The notes beneath the pieces were generated by a model. The model was not told the DNA's origin and did not search any database. It saw nothing but the letters and a program-made list of their open reading frames with translations. Positions 11,616 through 22,570 of a DNA stretch of 64,000 nucleotides are shown in pieces. Both the position numbers and the translations under genes were made by a program. Position 1 is the stretch's first letter. Every line of letters begins with the position of its first letter. This DNA is from Isoetes taiwanensis (lineage: Eukaryota > Streptophyta > Lycopodiopsida > Isoetales > Isoetaceae): NCBI GenBank assembly GCA_021234155.1, contig JAJEKV010000046.1:1910298-1974297 (forward strand). Reading direction: 5' to 3'.

Positions 11616-11938
11616 AAACCTATTTATATCTATTGCATTACATGTGTGGGGAGGGAGATGAAATATATAGGGCAATCATCTAAATTATTGAAACGATGAA
11701 ACAACATATGAAGAAGCCAAATAAGAAAATGGCTAAAGATGTTGAGAAGTATGGACGCATTTTGAACATGTTCCAATTTGAGATATTAGGGCATGCCGCC
11801 AATCGACACGAGGCGAACATATTAGAAAAGCAATTTATTCGGGAGTATAACACTGTTTTGAATGGCTATAACAATTTGCGTGGCAATCCTTCAAGTTCAA
11901 AAAAATTTTGGTATTTGAGGCGAAATGGGAAATTTTGA
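11616..11938 (+). pseudogene. GIY-YIG nuclease domain fragment (frameshifted)
   Basis: Two frames together spell a GIY-YIG domain. The first (11616 to about 11695) gives IYCITC...KYIGQSSKLLKR, matching the GIY and YIG halves of the motif with Tyr in both. One base later the frame changes and continues with a His-containing helix, VEKYG, FEILG, then NILEKQFI (metal-binding Glu) and NGYNNLRGN (conserved Asn). The order Y, YIG, R, H, E, N is that of homing-type and retroelement GIY-YIG nucleases, which cut DNA. The frame ends at a TGA after 80 codons. Some Penelope-like elements carry such a domain, but no RT is seen next to this one. Alternatives are a homing-endonuclease or large-DNA-virus-derived remnant. 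Confidence 0.65.
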
Positions 11939-11939
11939 A

Positions 11940-12955
11940 ATAAAACAACGTCAATAACAGAACCATCCGCTAAAGCTCATGCATGTGCCAATATTGAAGA
12001 ATGTTTATAAAACCTTAGCTAATTCTAAAAGTTAATTTTTATTTTATAATATTTAGTTTGAAGCACACAAACCTTTTGGATTGCCCAAATCCCAAATCCT
12101 TGTTGATGGTGGAGGGTTATGACATTTAAGAATATTCTCGTCATTTTATATGTGATTTAAGGTGAATTGCGATTGTGGGAGAACAACATGATTGTCAAAT
12201 AATGTACTTGGCTTGTTCAATAGTTCTTTTCTTTTTCCTTTTTTTAAAAAAAGTAAGTGTCATATGTGACAGTCGCTGTGATAGTTCAATAGAAAGATAA
12301 AATCTGCTTAATTGTGTTTTGTGCTTTAGCTGAAAGTCTAGCCTAGAGTTGTAGGGTTTGATCACATTGCTTCGATTCAAATCAATATATATCTCCATAT
12401 TTTCAACTCTCTTACAAATTTATATGCATGATTCTTGTTATGACCTCATTGAGGTCTTTAAACAGTGATGGATGAATTAGTTGTCATATGCCTACCTGGT
12501 TAGAATCATGCAAATTCGTGCTTTAAGCACCATGTCTCTTCTTATGACAAGGTCGCAATTTCAAGGTTTAGTAGTTTTAATTTATACATCGCAATTTGGA
12601 AGTTTAATTCCATGTATGAATGGATTAGGAAATGTTTATGACCACATATGAAAATAATAAAGATAAAAATTTTAACATCCACGAGAAGCATAATAATATA
12701 ATATGTTGCATTATATTTGGTAGTGCTATTGTGTTTGTTAATGGCATGCAAACTAAACTAGAAGAATTTTGTATTATGATGATGAATATAATAGAATTAT
12801 AGAATATAATTTTCTATTATGGTGAAGGAAAAGAAGTTATATTCTATTATGGTGAAGGAAAAGGGGCGAAAATATCTTGTAGGGTGCTAAAAACTTGATC
12901 ATTGTCGTGATATTCGTGAAGTAAACGTTTATTAGACCCAAGGTGCGTGCATCAG
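11940..12955. other. AT-rich intergenic stretch
   Basis: No coding sequence is recognised. A 32-bp tandem pair with core TTCTATTATGGTGAAGGAA lies at about 12812-12862. Confidence 0.4.
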
Positions 12956-12959
12956 TCCG

Positions 12960-13430
12960 AAGGGGTGAAGAACATCTTGGCAAATGCTTCAAAGTTATAT
13001 ACCGGGTCTATCCAAAGATGAGTTGGATAGTAGGATGATAAGATGGAGCCTAAAATTCAAAAGAACAAAGCCTGGCACCGCTAGCAATGTGGTCTTGATG
13101 TACATTTTGAGTATTCATGATTTTATTAACTTTGACTTCATGGATTCTCCACCTGCTGAGACACTATACTTATATGTGCTTTGCAGCAACTCATGCATTA
13201 GGAGCTCTGAATGACCGTGGGAAATTGTAGAAGAATGGCAGAGTTTCCTTTAGACCTTATGCAGTAGAAAAGGGCAGTTGCATCATTATGATCTGAAGAC
13301 ATTATAACCATATGTGCAATGCTATCAGTTGGCAATGCCATATTTTATCGTCATAAAGACAAGCAGGTTCATGCTGATGCTACAAGGATGAATTGTCATA
13401 CAGGTGGGGTCAGTGATCATATAGCAAGGA
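12960..13430 (+). pseudogene. DEAH-box RNA helicase fragment (PRP2/DHX16-type)
   Basis: Pieces in all three forward frames line up with the region after the helicase core of spliceosomal DEAH helicases, in the right order: [59 protein letters not shown] and KDKQVHADA. These match the well-known FDFMDPPPAETL, LGRRMAEFPLDP and [18 protein letters not shown] segments of PRP2-like enzymes, which remodel the spliceosome. At least two frameshifts and several stops kill the copy. There is no intron between blocks, so it is a processed copy or a fragment captured by a transposon. The ATPase motifs (GxGKT, DEAH) are absent. Confidence 0.75.
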
Positions 13431-14125
13431 AGTTAGTCAGAAAAGAGACTAAGAGGCAAGGTGGAGTTGGTCGGACACGGACCATGATGGGTTTTATACT
13501 TCATGCTCTTTGAAAGTGTTAACGGACGTGGATTATATTGCAAATGTACTGTCTCACTCCTTGTCCTTCTAAAGAATGTGACAACAGCATAACTTGTGCA
13601 ATTGTGTGTATCCTTCATAGAAGTTATATTGGCATCATTTTAACCTCTAGAAGCATTGAACGGGTGGAAGAAGTTATTGACCATTGTATCAACGGTGCAT
13701 TTAACGTGTACCATTTTGGCAATGGTAATCTTCTTGCATAGGCCATTATGCCTGACAAGGGCTTGGCTCTCCTCATGACTACAGGCAGAACATTTTCAAT
13801 CACCATATTAGGGGAGAGGACATTTCGAACACATGGCACGATCTATTTGGTTGACAAACTAAAAAAAGGTTCAATTTGGTTCGCCTCGCACAACGTGAAG
13901 GTCATGTTGTTTTTCTTTTCTTTTTCTTTTTCTTTTTTGTTTTGTTTGGGTGGGTGTGGGGGTTGGGGGAGGGGGGCATTATGAAATGTAACTGCCTGTG
14001 TATTCCAAATTCTTAACTTGATGATCTCATAATTTCTTACAAGAAAAACTATATTCGGGCTTAGTTCCCTTCAACATTTCAAAACTTGTACATAGACAAG
14101 TGATCATGCTATTTGTTGGATTGTG

Positions 14126-14290
14126 GTGACTAGATGGGTTACATACGGATATAATAGGTTAAAGTTTGCAAGTTTTTATTTTTGATTGTTACATTGTGGT
14201 GATCCACGAGGCCAATGAAGATGATGGGTTCCATTAAGGATATAGTAGGTTGAAGCTTGCAAGTGTTTATTTTGATTGTTACATTATGTT
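14126..14290. repeat. Diverged tandem duplication, period about 94 bp
   Basis: Two successive copies share GATGGGTT, GGATATA(A/G)TAGGTT, GCTTGCAAGT-like and TTTTGATTGTTACATT blocks in the same order. Confidence 0.6.
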
Positions 14291-14959
14291 GAACTATAGG
14301 GTCAAAAAGATAAGAATGTATATTACCAGGGGCGCCTCTGTATTGTTTTTTGCAAAGTTGTTGTGGATGTGAGGGTTGAGTAGCATACCTAACGTCGATT
14401 TTTTTTTTTTTCTTTTGGGTTTCTTGTTATAATTGAACATAGAAAAAATTGTTGAAATATTTATTTTGACAACATACATAAATTCTATACTTTTTAATGG
14501 CAAGTTTATATAGGAATACTGATTTTTAAGAAATGTAAAGAGGTGATTTGTTCCAATGTTTTTATCGACAACTTTAGAATAGGCCCATAATAGCAAGTGA
14601 GGTCATGGCAAATACAAGAAAGATATGGCTCTTTGTGAACTCATGCAACTTTTAGAACCTATCTAACATATCTTTGACATCTTGTTGTTCATTGCCCATA
14701 GTATAACTTAGTTGACTAAGCAAAAGACTATCTTAACCAAACCCCTAATAAGAGCTACAATTTCTTTGTTCATATAGGTTCATTAGCTCATTCACATGAT
14801 TTGTCCATGTAATACGAAAGCATAATAACGCGTTTTCAGACGTTTTCACTTTAAGGTTTTCCTATGATTTCTGGATGTATTCAAACGGATGTACTAACGC
14901 TGGCACATCTAGAGCCACCACCATTTCTCGAGCCATTGATTTTAGCCTTTTTTTTCCAA

Positions 14960-15057
14960 TGGTCAACAACCAATGGCTCACAACAAAAGCTCCTTTTTAG
15001 CGCGGTGGTGCATAATGATCAACAACCAATGGCTCACAACAAAAGCCCTTTTTTGGG
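14960..15057. repeat. Tandem duplication, period 56 bp
   Basis: CAACAACCAATGGCTCACAA followed by AAAGC occurs twice, 56 bp apart, almost identical, so it is a recent local duplication. Confidence 0.85.
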
Positions 15058-15099
15058 TGGTGTTGGGTATAATAGGCACATGAAGCGGCTTGAAGGGCG

Positions 15100-16690
15100 T
15101 ATGTAGTGCTAGCTTTCACGGCCCGAAGAACACATTTCTTATCATAACTTTTGATCCAGAGCTCGCTTTCGTGATGATTTTATCATGGGTTTGGAAAGCT
15201 CTCTCTCCCGAGATCTTTTGATAGTGTATGATATGGATATGTTGTTAAGTTATTCATGCTAAAACAGCAATTTTTCGGATTCGGTTTTGCAGGCTTTCAC
15301 ATCCTACCAAATGATTAATACACGATTGCTTATTGATATTGTTTTATGGGCTCATTCAAACGAAGGTTGCAAAAAATTACCATGCATTTTAGATTTTGAG
15401 GCGCGATATTACAAATCCAAGGCTTCTAGATACTTGTGCTAACAAGCGTAAGCTTTTCCCACTTTGATTTCTCACCACAAGAATCCATGGAGGCCAAAAG
15501 GCCGTTAAATTCCGGGCTGAAAAAATGTTTTGTGTATGGGTGTTGCAAACTTTATGACTTTCTGTATCAATGGGACTTAATCCGCCTATCTTTTATGGTA
15601 ACTTTTTACTTATGTTCTATTTGTTTTATTGTGATGAAATTCAAAAGCTACAGGTGATGAAAGCCTCAAATGAATTCTAGTTTTTTTCTGGTTTGAATTC
15701 TGAAATTTTTGTCACACGGTGCAACACAAACCATTAACATCCAACATATAAAAATTAAACCCCCCAACACATAACAACCATTGACATTAACAACCAACAC
15801 ATAACTACCATTGACATTAATTAACACAACCATTGGGTCCAACATATTTAAAATAAAATCCCCCTTAAACTCCCTTTGGTTTGGGTGCATATTCACATGG
15901 GGGGTTAGATGTATTATAAGAAGAGATGTTTGGAAGGTGAGCATCAAAGTCCAATTTTTTTCTGGTTTTTACATGTAGATGCATTTAATTACATATAGAG
16001 AATAAATGGCATGTCTAGGAAGGATGAACTTCAAACAAAGTGTTGAACTAGCATTGCGAACCATACCAAATGCAAGGCCAACTTAGGTGGTATCAGATGA
16101 AGATTTTAGGGACTGTGATTGAAAAAAATAAGAAAGTCCAATCAATGTTCACTTCATTATAACGTTGAAGAAATAGTATTCATATCCTAGACTAGATATC
16201 CGAAAATTATATGAAGGTGTTAGCATTATGATTGGGCCTGTAGAACAACTATGCCACATTAGCTTAAAGGGTAGAACCTTAGCACATCAAAGGATGCCAT
16301 GGGCTCGTTTAACATGGTGTGAGGTCCCCAAGTCCAGAAGCCCACTAGAGGATTGAATAGAAACGAGAGTGTAGTGGTATAATTGTAGCTTGCTTTTATT
16401 TGTAATTTACAGGCTTTAGATATATGTGTAGTAGTTTTGTTGAGTTATTTGGCTACATGTGTTCTTGTTCTAGTCCATCTTGTGGAGCATATTCTTGCAA
16501 TGCGACTCGCATGAAACCAACAACATCATAGATAGGCTTTTCATTCATCTCTCGCCAGCTTTTTCATTAATGATAGGGCTGGCTTCGCACACGCAGTTAC
16601 CCAAAAATGAAAAACATAGGGAATATCCAAGAACAACACTGACCCCAAATAAAATTGTGTGCTACGTGATGTTGGTTAGTGTATTCGCCG
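15100..16690. other. AT-rich intergenic stretch
   Basis: No gene or family is recognised. Short imperfect tandem blocks with ACATAAC(A/T)ACCATTGACATTA occur at about 15760-15820. Confidence 0.4.
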
Positions 16691-16724
16691 AGAGCTTATC
16701 GGACGGATTAAAACCCCGCCTTTC

Positions 16725-16741
16725 GGTTTTCGAGGAAAACC
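16725..16741. repeat. Short hairpin motif, copy 2
   Basis: GGTTTTCGAGGAAAACC is a perfect 7-bp stem with a GAG loop, preceded by GGATTAAAACCCCGCC. Like copy 1 it sits at the start of a CpG-rich patch, and both are followed within about 140 bp by an ACCAAACGTAAA-like string. Confidence 0.7.
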
Positions 16742-17120
16742 CTAGCGAATGACAAAAATCTCGGCAAGGCTTGACAATCCAGCCCCGCTAAACGCTCCTA
16801 ACAAAACCCACGCCGAAAGAATAATCCGGTCGCGATCACCCCCCGACCCGCACATCACCAAACGTAAAACCAATAGCTTAAAACCTCAAAAGTTTAGGGT
16901 TGATCACTGCCACGCCGATAAAAAACAACATTTACACCTCTAAAAAACGAGGGTGGTCACGCTAATGACAATTATAACAAATATGAACATATAAATAACA
17001 ATTTTAAAGGGGGGAAGGGTGGGAGCCATGGATACCGGGCCGAGATGAGAAAGCGCCAATGAAACGCCGATGAAGAACTCGCAATAAATAGCTTATCCCC
17101 CAACCCGATGAATCCAAAAA

Positions 17121-17164
17121 TGCATGCGATGCATGCATGCGACGCATGCAATGCATGCATGCTC
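17121..17164. repeat. ATGCATGC repeat tract
   Basis: Alternating purine-pyrimidine sequence built from GCATGC/ATGCAT words. CATGCATG is also the RY seed-promoter element, but no adjacent gene supports a regulatory role. Confidence 0.6.
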
Positions 17165-18570
17165 GTCTTGTGCAAGGATGTCGATCTGCTATGCGAATCG
17201 ATGACATTTTCTTTACACTTTGTCAAGTAACAATTTCAATTAGTTACAACTTTGTTGATAATTTGCACTAGAGGATTAGAGTTGCATGTTAAGCCATTAC
17301 AATCTTCTCCGTCCTTTTATTCTTCCAATACTATTTTACAAGGCAAATGACACATACTTTTTTAATGTATCGGATTATGAACATTCATTTCAGCCTATTA
17401 ATGGCAAAGATCTACAATGATAAATATGAAATTTGGAATATGTTGTCACATAACCATTACGCGCAACGATATTTATTCCATATATCATGTGCCAATGAAG
17501 CATGTTATTACAACTTTCATCAAGAAAACAATGCCTCAGTCATAACCTTGTTGTCAGCCGTGTTGTGGATATCCGAAAGTGCCAGCCACAAGTTGATGCA
17601 AAGTCTACATTTCGTTTGGATCTAGGAGATGCCTCGCCGAATATATTGTTGTCAAATATATTTGCTGAAAATTCATGAAGGAAACATACCAAATAAGTTT
17701 TTCCTTGATAGATCTCAGTTCCACCTTTCATGAGTTTGCAAGCCTTTTTTCTAAAGGCTTCACACGAGGTCCACAAGTAGTGCCCTCCCAGACCCATTGC
17801 ATGTAAATCATTGTCCACATCTGTTCATGTGATTGCAGACGCCAATGAAGAGGATAGAAAATATGGTGCATGCCCTACATCTGCACTTTATAAATAGAAA
17901 ATTTTAAATTGCTTACGTATGTTTCTCATTTATAATTCATAAGGTGAAGGCCTACCTGCTTGAAGCCCCTTTGCGAAGAGTGATTGGCGCTGAAGCCCCA
18001 GAACTTGGGTCTACGTGCTTCAGTGATTATTGCATACCGACGAGCCGTAAAAGTCCCAGATAGTTGAAGGAAGATAAAGACCTAATACATACCTTGAAAA
18101 GTACGATAAATGTTTCTCCGCATCTTTGCCATTAGAATGGTCAGCAAGTGGCAGCCCACTTAACGCTTGTTCGGCTTCTTAGTCCAGAAATCGATTAAGA
18201 GGTACGGCTTGCTATCTTGATCGACAAAAATCGTAGTATCATGTCAACATAACGATATCGCTAAAAACTAACAACCACATAAAAACTAGAACCAAAAGCC
18301 ATGAGCAATCCATAACTTTGTTCGCTTCAGAAAGCAATGCAAGCTCTAATCAACCATTCAAAACCAATAAAAGATTGCCGAGTAGCCGCCTGTGGTTGCC
18401 AAAGACATCAATCGGCCTTTCAAGGACAACCTATTCGGGCACATGCATAGGATGGAACTTTCGTCCTCGTTTAAGAAGTTGCAGAATCTAGGCTTTATTA
18501 AGTAACAAGAGAAACGCACCTCACCCCTCCTTTTATTTGATATGACAATTGGGATTTGATATGAACTAGA

Positions 18571-18914
18571 ATGCAAATATGATCCCATTAGAATGCTCTA
18601 GAAGTACACATTCATCTTATTTAATCTTTCAAACAATCTAATTGCTTCCATTAATGCACCACATTTTCCACACATATGCACACAGGTTATCCAGAAAAGC
18701 ACCAATAGCTGTGGCCTTTAATAATTGTGTAAGTATGGATTCTCTTATTGATTGGAAGACATACCGCATTGGCGCATCTTTGCACGAGATTAATACAACT
18801 CGAAGAATCAAGATACCAACATTATACCGCATTTCTAACAAGTGGTGGTAGGCATAATCTAAATAACCGTAATGCAAATATGATCCCATTAGAATGCTCT
18901 AGGAGAACACATTC
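18571..18914. repeat. Direct repeat pair of 43 bp, 301 bp apart
   Basis: ATGCAAATATGATCCCATTA and the 23 bases that follow occur at 18571-18613 and 18872-18914 with a few differences. The intervening sequence shows only weak similarity to what precedes the first copy, so this may be a diverged duplication. Confidence 0.7.
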
Positions 18915-18940
18915 CACCGGATTCCATTTCTAGAAAAAAA

Positions 18941-19345
18941 AGTGGGCAGCGGGTTAGTTAGGTAACCCGCGCTAAAAAGACCCAAGGGATGTAAAAGGAT
19001 TTGATCAGAACATAGCTACCACCAGCGACAAACAACCAACCGAAATAGCAAAGAAAGTACTTTAAGAAACAAGAATTATCGGATGTCGATCGCCGTGAAA
19101 AGACAACATGTAGAGGACAAACAAGACAAAGCCATCACATGGTGACGGATATTTATGGTGGAAGGAACGCCAAACCCACATGAGTTAAAAACTCCCAAGA
19201 ACAATTACTTGGCTTTTTCAATTTCGCTAGCCCTAGGATCCGAAATTACGAACCTGATTTGCTCAAAATGAAATATAGCCGACGTGGCATAGCTAAAAAT
19301 GCAGAGTGGGCAGCTTTCGGGTTAGGCAACCTCCCGCTTAAAAAA
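18941..19345. repeat. Diverged direct repeat, GTGGGCAGC...GGGTTAG...CCCGC
   Basis: A 40-bp block with core AGTGGGCAGC, GGGTTAG and ACCCGC/CTCCCGC occurs at 18941-18979 and again at 19305-19345, in the same orientation. It could mark the ends of a small non-autonomous element; no coding sequence lies between. Confidence 0.5.
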
Positions 19346-19349
19346 TTAA

Positions 19350-20030
19350 ATTGCCCTCTAAAAAAAGAGGCCGGATGGCCTGCATAAATAGCCACGCATA
19401 CTGAGGGAAGGGGACCACCTGCTTTGACCAAATGGTCGGATCCCTCCCCTCCCAAGAGCTCCCGCCTCAAAGAAAGAAGGTTTTGGACATGGATACTGCC
19501 GTTCTCGCATCCTATGCTTGACCCCTACCAGATCTAACCCTGCAACATCACCAAGAAGAGGGAAAAAGAAGGAGGTCGATGGATCCTAGGGAGCCTGCTT
19601 CCAGCAAAGTAGTCAGATATGTGCCCAAAGAAATGGAGTTCCCCTATGTAATGCGCTGAACAAGTTAGGAATGCTTAATGCGAAATGTCCTATGCATGGA
19701 GTAGGGTAGGATTTGTTAATGTAGGTGCTCTAGAGGCCAAGAAATGGTAGCTGTGTAGCTCATAATCTACAATTAGAATAGCGTATTAAACTGTAGTTAA
19801 TTGATCTGCTGCAGGGTTGATTGAAGTCGTAAAGGACCTAGATCTTCTGGAAGAATACTTGAGTTAATTCATAAGGCAGAGAATATGAACCGTTGTCAGA
19901 TCTTCACTGTAAACCTTGTGAGTTTGCATGAGGTTCTGAGTCGTGAAATATAAGAAAGAATGAATATGAATACTGATCCTAAATAGAATAGAATAGAATA
20001 GATGCAATCGATGAAGTATAAAAAAAAAAA
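19350..20030. other. Intergenic stretch without recognised features
   Basis: Moderately GC at first, then AT-rich. It has a short AATAG microsatellite near 19985-20000 and nothing else I can name. Confidence 0.4.
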
Positions 20031-20034
20031 TCTC

Positions 20035-20128
20035 AAAAAAAAAAACTGTTTTTTAAGTGCAGCATGAGAACCAAGTAAAAAAAACTCAAAAAAAAAACTG
20101 TTTTTTAAGTGCAGCATGAGAACCAAGC
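20035..20128. repeat. Tandem duplication, period about 55 bp
   Basis: AAAAACTGTTTTTTAAGTGC followed by AGCATGAGAACCAAG occurs twice in a row, separated by an A-rich spacer. Confidence 0.8.
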
Positions 20129-20428
20129 ACATGACTCTCGTCCCATGTGTCTCATATAATTATAACAAATATGTAAATCATTCAAATGTGGGGCGTTCTT
20201 TTCACATCAGTATAGTAGCATTGGGCAAACCTCTCTTCTTTTCTTTACCATACTGCACTTCTATCGGATCCTGGCCAATCCCATCCCCTCCTTGCAATGG
20301 GTGAGTTCAAGCCCTTCCTCGCCAAAGATTCATCATATGGTGGGTTCGTCACTCTTTGGAACGTACATCTCATTAATCCATGCAGCAGATTCAGTTTTTT
20401 CCCTCATTCATAGAATCGAGAGAAGGTT

Positions 20429-20755
20429 TTTCATATCATTTGAGGATGATCAATTTGGATTGTGCATGGCCTTTTAGCATGATTATTTTGGCATTTCTTT
20501 TGTCATCAATTCAGTTTTTTCCCGATCATAGTTTTTCTTGTCATTCATTATTTAGACAATAGATTAGGCTTTTTCCTAGAACATAGCTTAGAATCTAGTA
20601 GCTATTTCATATCATTTAAGGATGATCAATTTGAATTTTGCATGTCTTTTTAGCAAAATTATTTTGGCATTTCTTCTAGATTATTGTCATAGATTCAGCT
20701 TTTTCCTAGATCATAGTTTTACTTGTCATTTATTATTCATAGACGTAGATTCAGC
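20429..20755. repeat. Tandem duplication, period about 178 bp
   Basis: Two copies share TTTCATATCATTT(G/A)AGGATGATCAATTTG, ATTATTTTGGCATTTCTT, TTTTTCC(C/T)(G/A)ATCATAGTTTT and CTTGTCATT blocks in order. They are diverged and AT-rich, with no coding content. Confidence 0.7.
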
Positions 20756-21024
20756 CATTTGTAATAACCGTTTGTTTGAAATTACTGGGATTATAGGCCA
20801 TTTTTTATCACAGAGTAAAAGTTCCTCCCGCCATTGAGGGGATGGGCGCCATTTACCTTCCATGTTTCTCTTTTTCCTTTGCCCACCAATTCCTGATTAT
20901 GCCCCCGATTTCTCTCTTTCCCTCGTTTTCCTTAGCCAAATCTAAATCCCCTGTTTCCCTGTTTATGCTTTTGTCTAAAATCCTGGTTTAGGATACCACC
21001 GAAAGCATAGCTGAAGATGCGCCC

Positions 21025-21117
21025 GGAGAAACTCAAGAACGAGACTTCAGGAGCGTAAACTCAAGAACGTAGACTCAAGATGCCTGTAAAGCATGAACCT
21101 AAACTCAAGAACGGGGG
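21025..21117. repeat. Minisatellite of AAACTCAAGAACG units
   Basis: About four copies of (A)ACTCAAGAACG, separated by 10-25 bp of variable spacer. Confidence 0.6.
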
Positions 21118-21474
21118 CTTCGAGGAAGAAATTTCTAGAGTACGGTTTTAGACTTGTGCAAGCGGCAGATTCTTTGAGCTAGATAGAAGAATTGCAAGAC
21201 GCCTCGCTTATAAAACCGGTTAGAAATATAAATGCTTCGAAAGTGGATCCATCCCTTCCGGTGTTGTTCCGAGAATGAAATAACAAGAAAATAGAAATGG
21301 TTCCAATAAGCAACAAGATGATGCCGACGCCATCTCTAAGCATGAGGCGTCGGCGCCCACCTCGATCGATCTCGCCGACGCCATAGCCATTTCCGAATGT
21401 TGTGATATATTTTCTTTCGATGCAACGTGGCAAATTTCCAATTGACATAATTTCTCCAAACGGTTATTACGTCC

Positions 21475-21587
21475 GGTAATCTTCGTTAGGAGGCCATTAC
21501 GCGTGTAAAGGGCCTGGCGGCGCTGCCTCGTCTGGAGGAGCCGCCGGGCCCTTTACACGGCGTAATGTCGTCCTAGTGAAGATTACC
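21475..21587. repeat. Imperfect inverted repeat, about 47-bp arms
   Basis: The left arm (from GGTAATCTTC at 21475) and the right arm (to GAAGATTACC ending at 21587) are complementary over nearly their whole length, including the GTGTAAAGGGCC / GGGCCCTTTACAC core. A loop of about 18 bp (CTGCCTCGTCTGGAGGAG) separates them. The arms are CpG-rich in an AT-rich neighbourhood. A foldback/MITE-type element or a hairpin RNA precursor would look like this. No clear target duplication is seen. Confidence 0.8.
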
Positions 21588-22570
21588 TAGTACATAATTA
21601 TTCTTTTGCAGTTCACAGATAAAGAGTTTAATTCTAAGGTTTTACCAAGCTGGACAGTGGAGCTCTTGGATCTCAGCCCTTCGCATTTCTCCTCTTAGCT
21701 TTTAGCTTGATCTATTAAGTATTTTGGGACTTGATCATGCAGGATCAAATTTGGCATCAACGGAGTCATCCATGAATTCCATTGCTTTTCCAATAGTTTT
21801 CTTGAGCGATTCAAGCCATATGAATTCATTTTGACTCACAAATACATAGACTCATCACTACAACATGCAGGGCCTTCGAAATCGGCCTTGCTTAATTTTT
21901 TGAGGGGATTTTCCACAGATTTGGCGGGAATCGATTTTGTTTGGTTTTTAGAGGGAGGTTCCAGATCTGCATCAGAGACGACCAACTGGCGGATTTACGC
22001 TGCTGCTATTGTAGTGGCAAATTCTGTTCCTATAGGTTCATCATGGCTGATGCAATGGTGGCATCCTCATTTTAGGAGGTGCTTACCTTTTTAAAAGGGG
22101 ATGTTATTTTCAGCTTTAATCTTCTTTCCTTTAACATTTATCTCATATTTCACCTAAAACCTCTACATTAGCTAAAATTGATTGTGGGCCTGGGTAAAAG
22201 CATGCTGTGGTGTATCAAAAACGCGCATTTTGACGCCACATTTTGGCACCTTCTTTGTGGTAAAATCGGGTGGTGCATACCGAAGCGGAGATTGCGGGAG
22301 TGCGAATTAATGAGCGTCGGTTATTTTGAATTTTATGCCACGTCATTGTCCCTCATTTCGAATTAAGGAATAATCGCCTCTTCTTCTATTTTTTTGCCGC
22401 TTCTTGCCGATTGAACCCTAATGAGTCAGAAGTGAACGCCACTGGTTACACGATGAAATCTCTCCTCAAACAAGAGATTGTGACAGAGTTTTAAATAAAT
22501 CTGGCTACATGTATTTTCCCCCAAATGTTTGTTCAAACTGAAAAATTAAGGCATATGTTTTCTTGTACAG

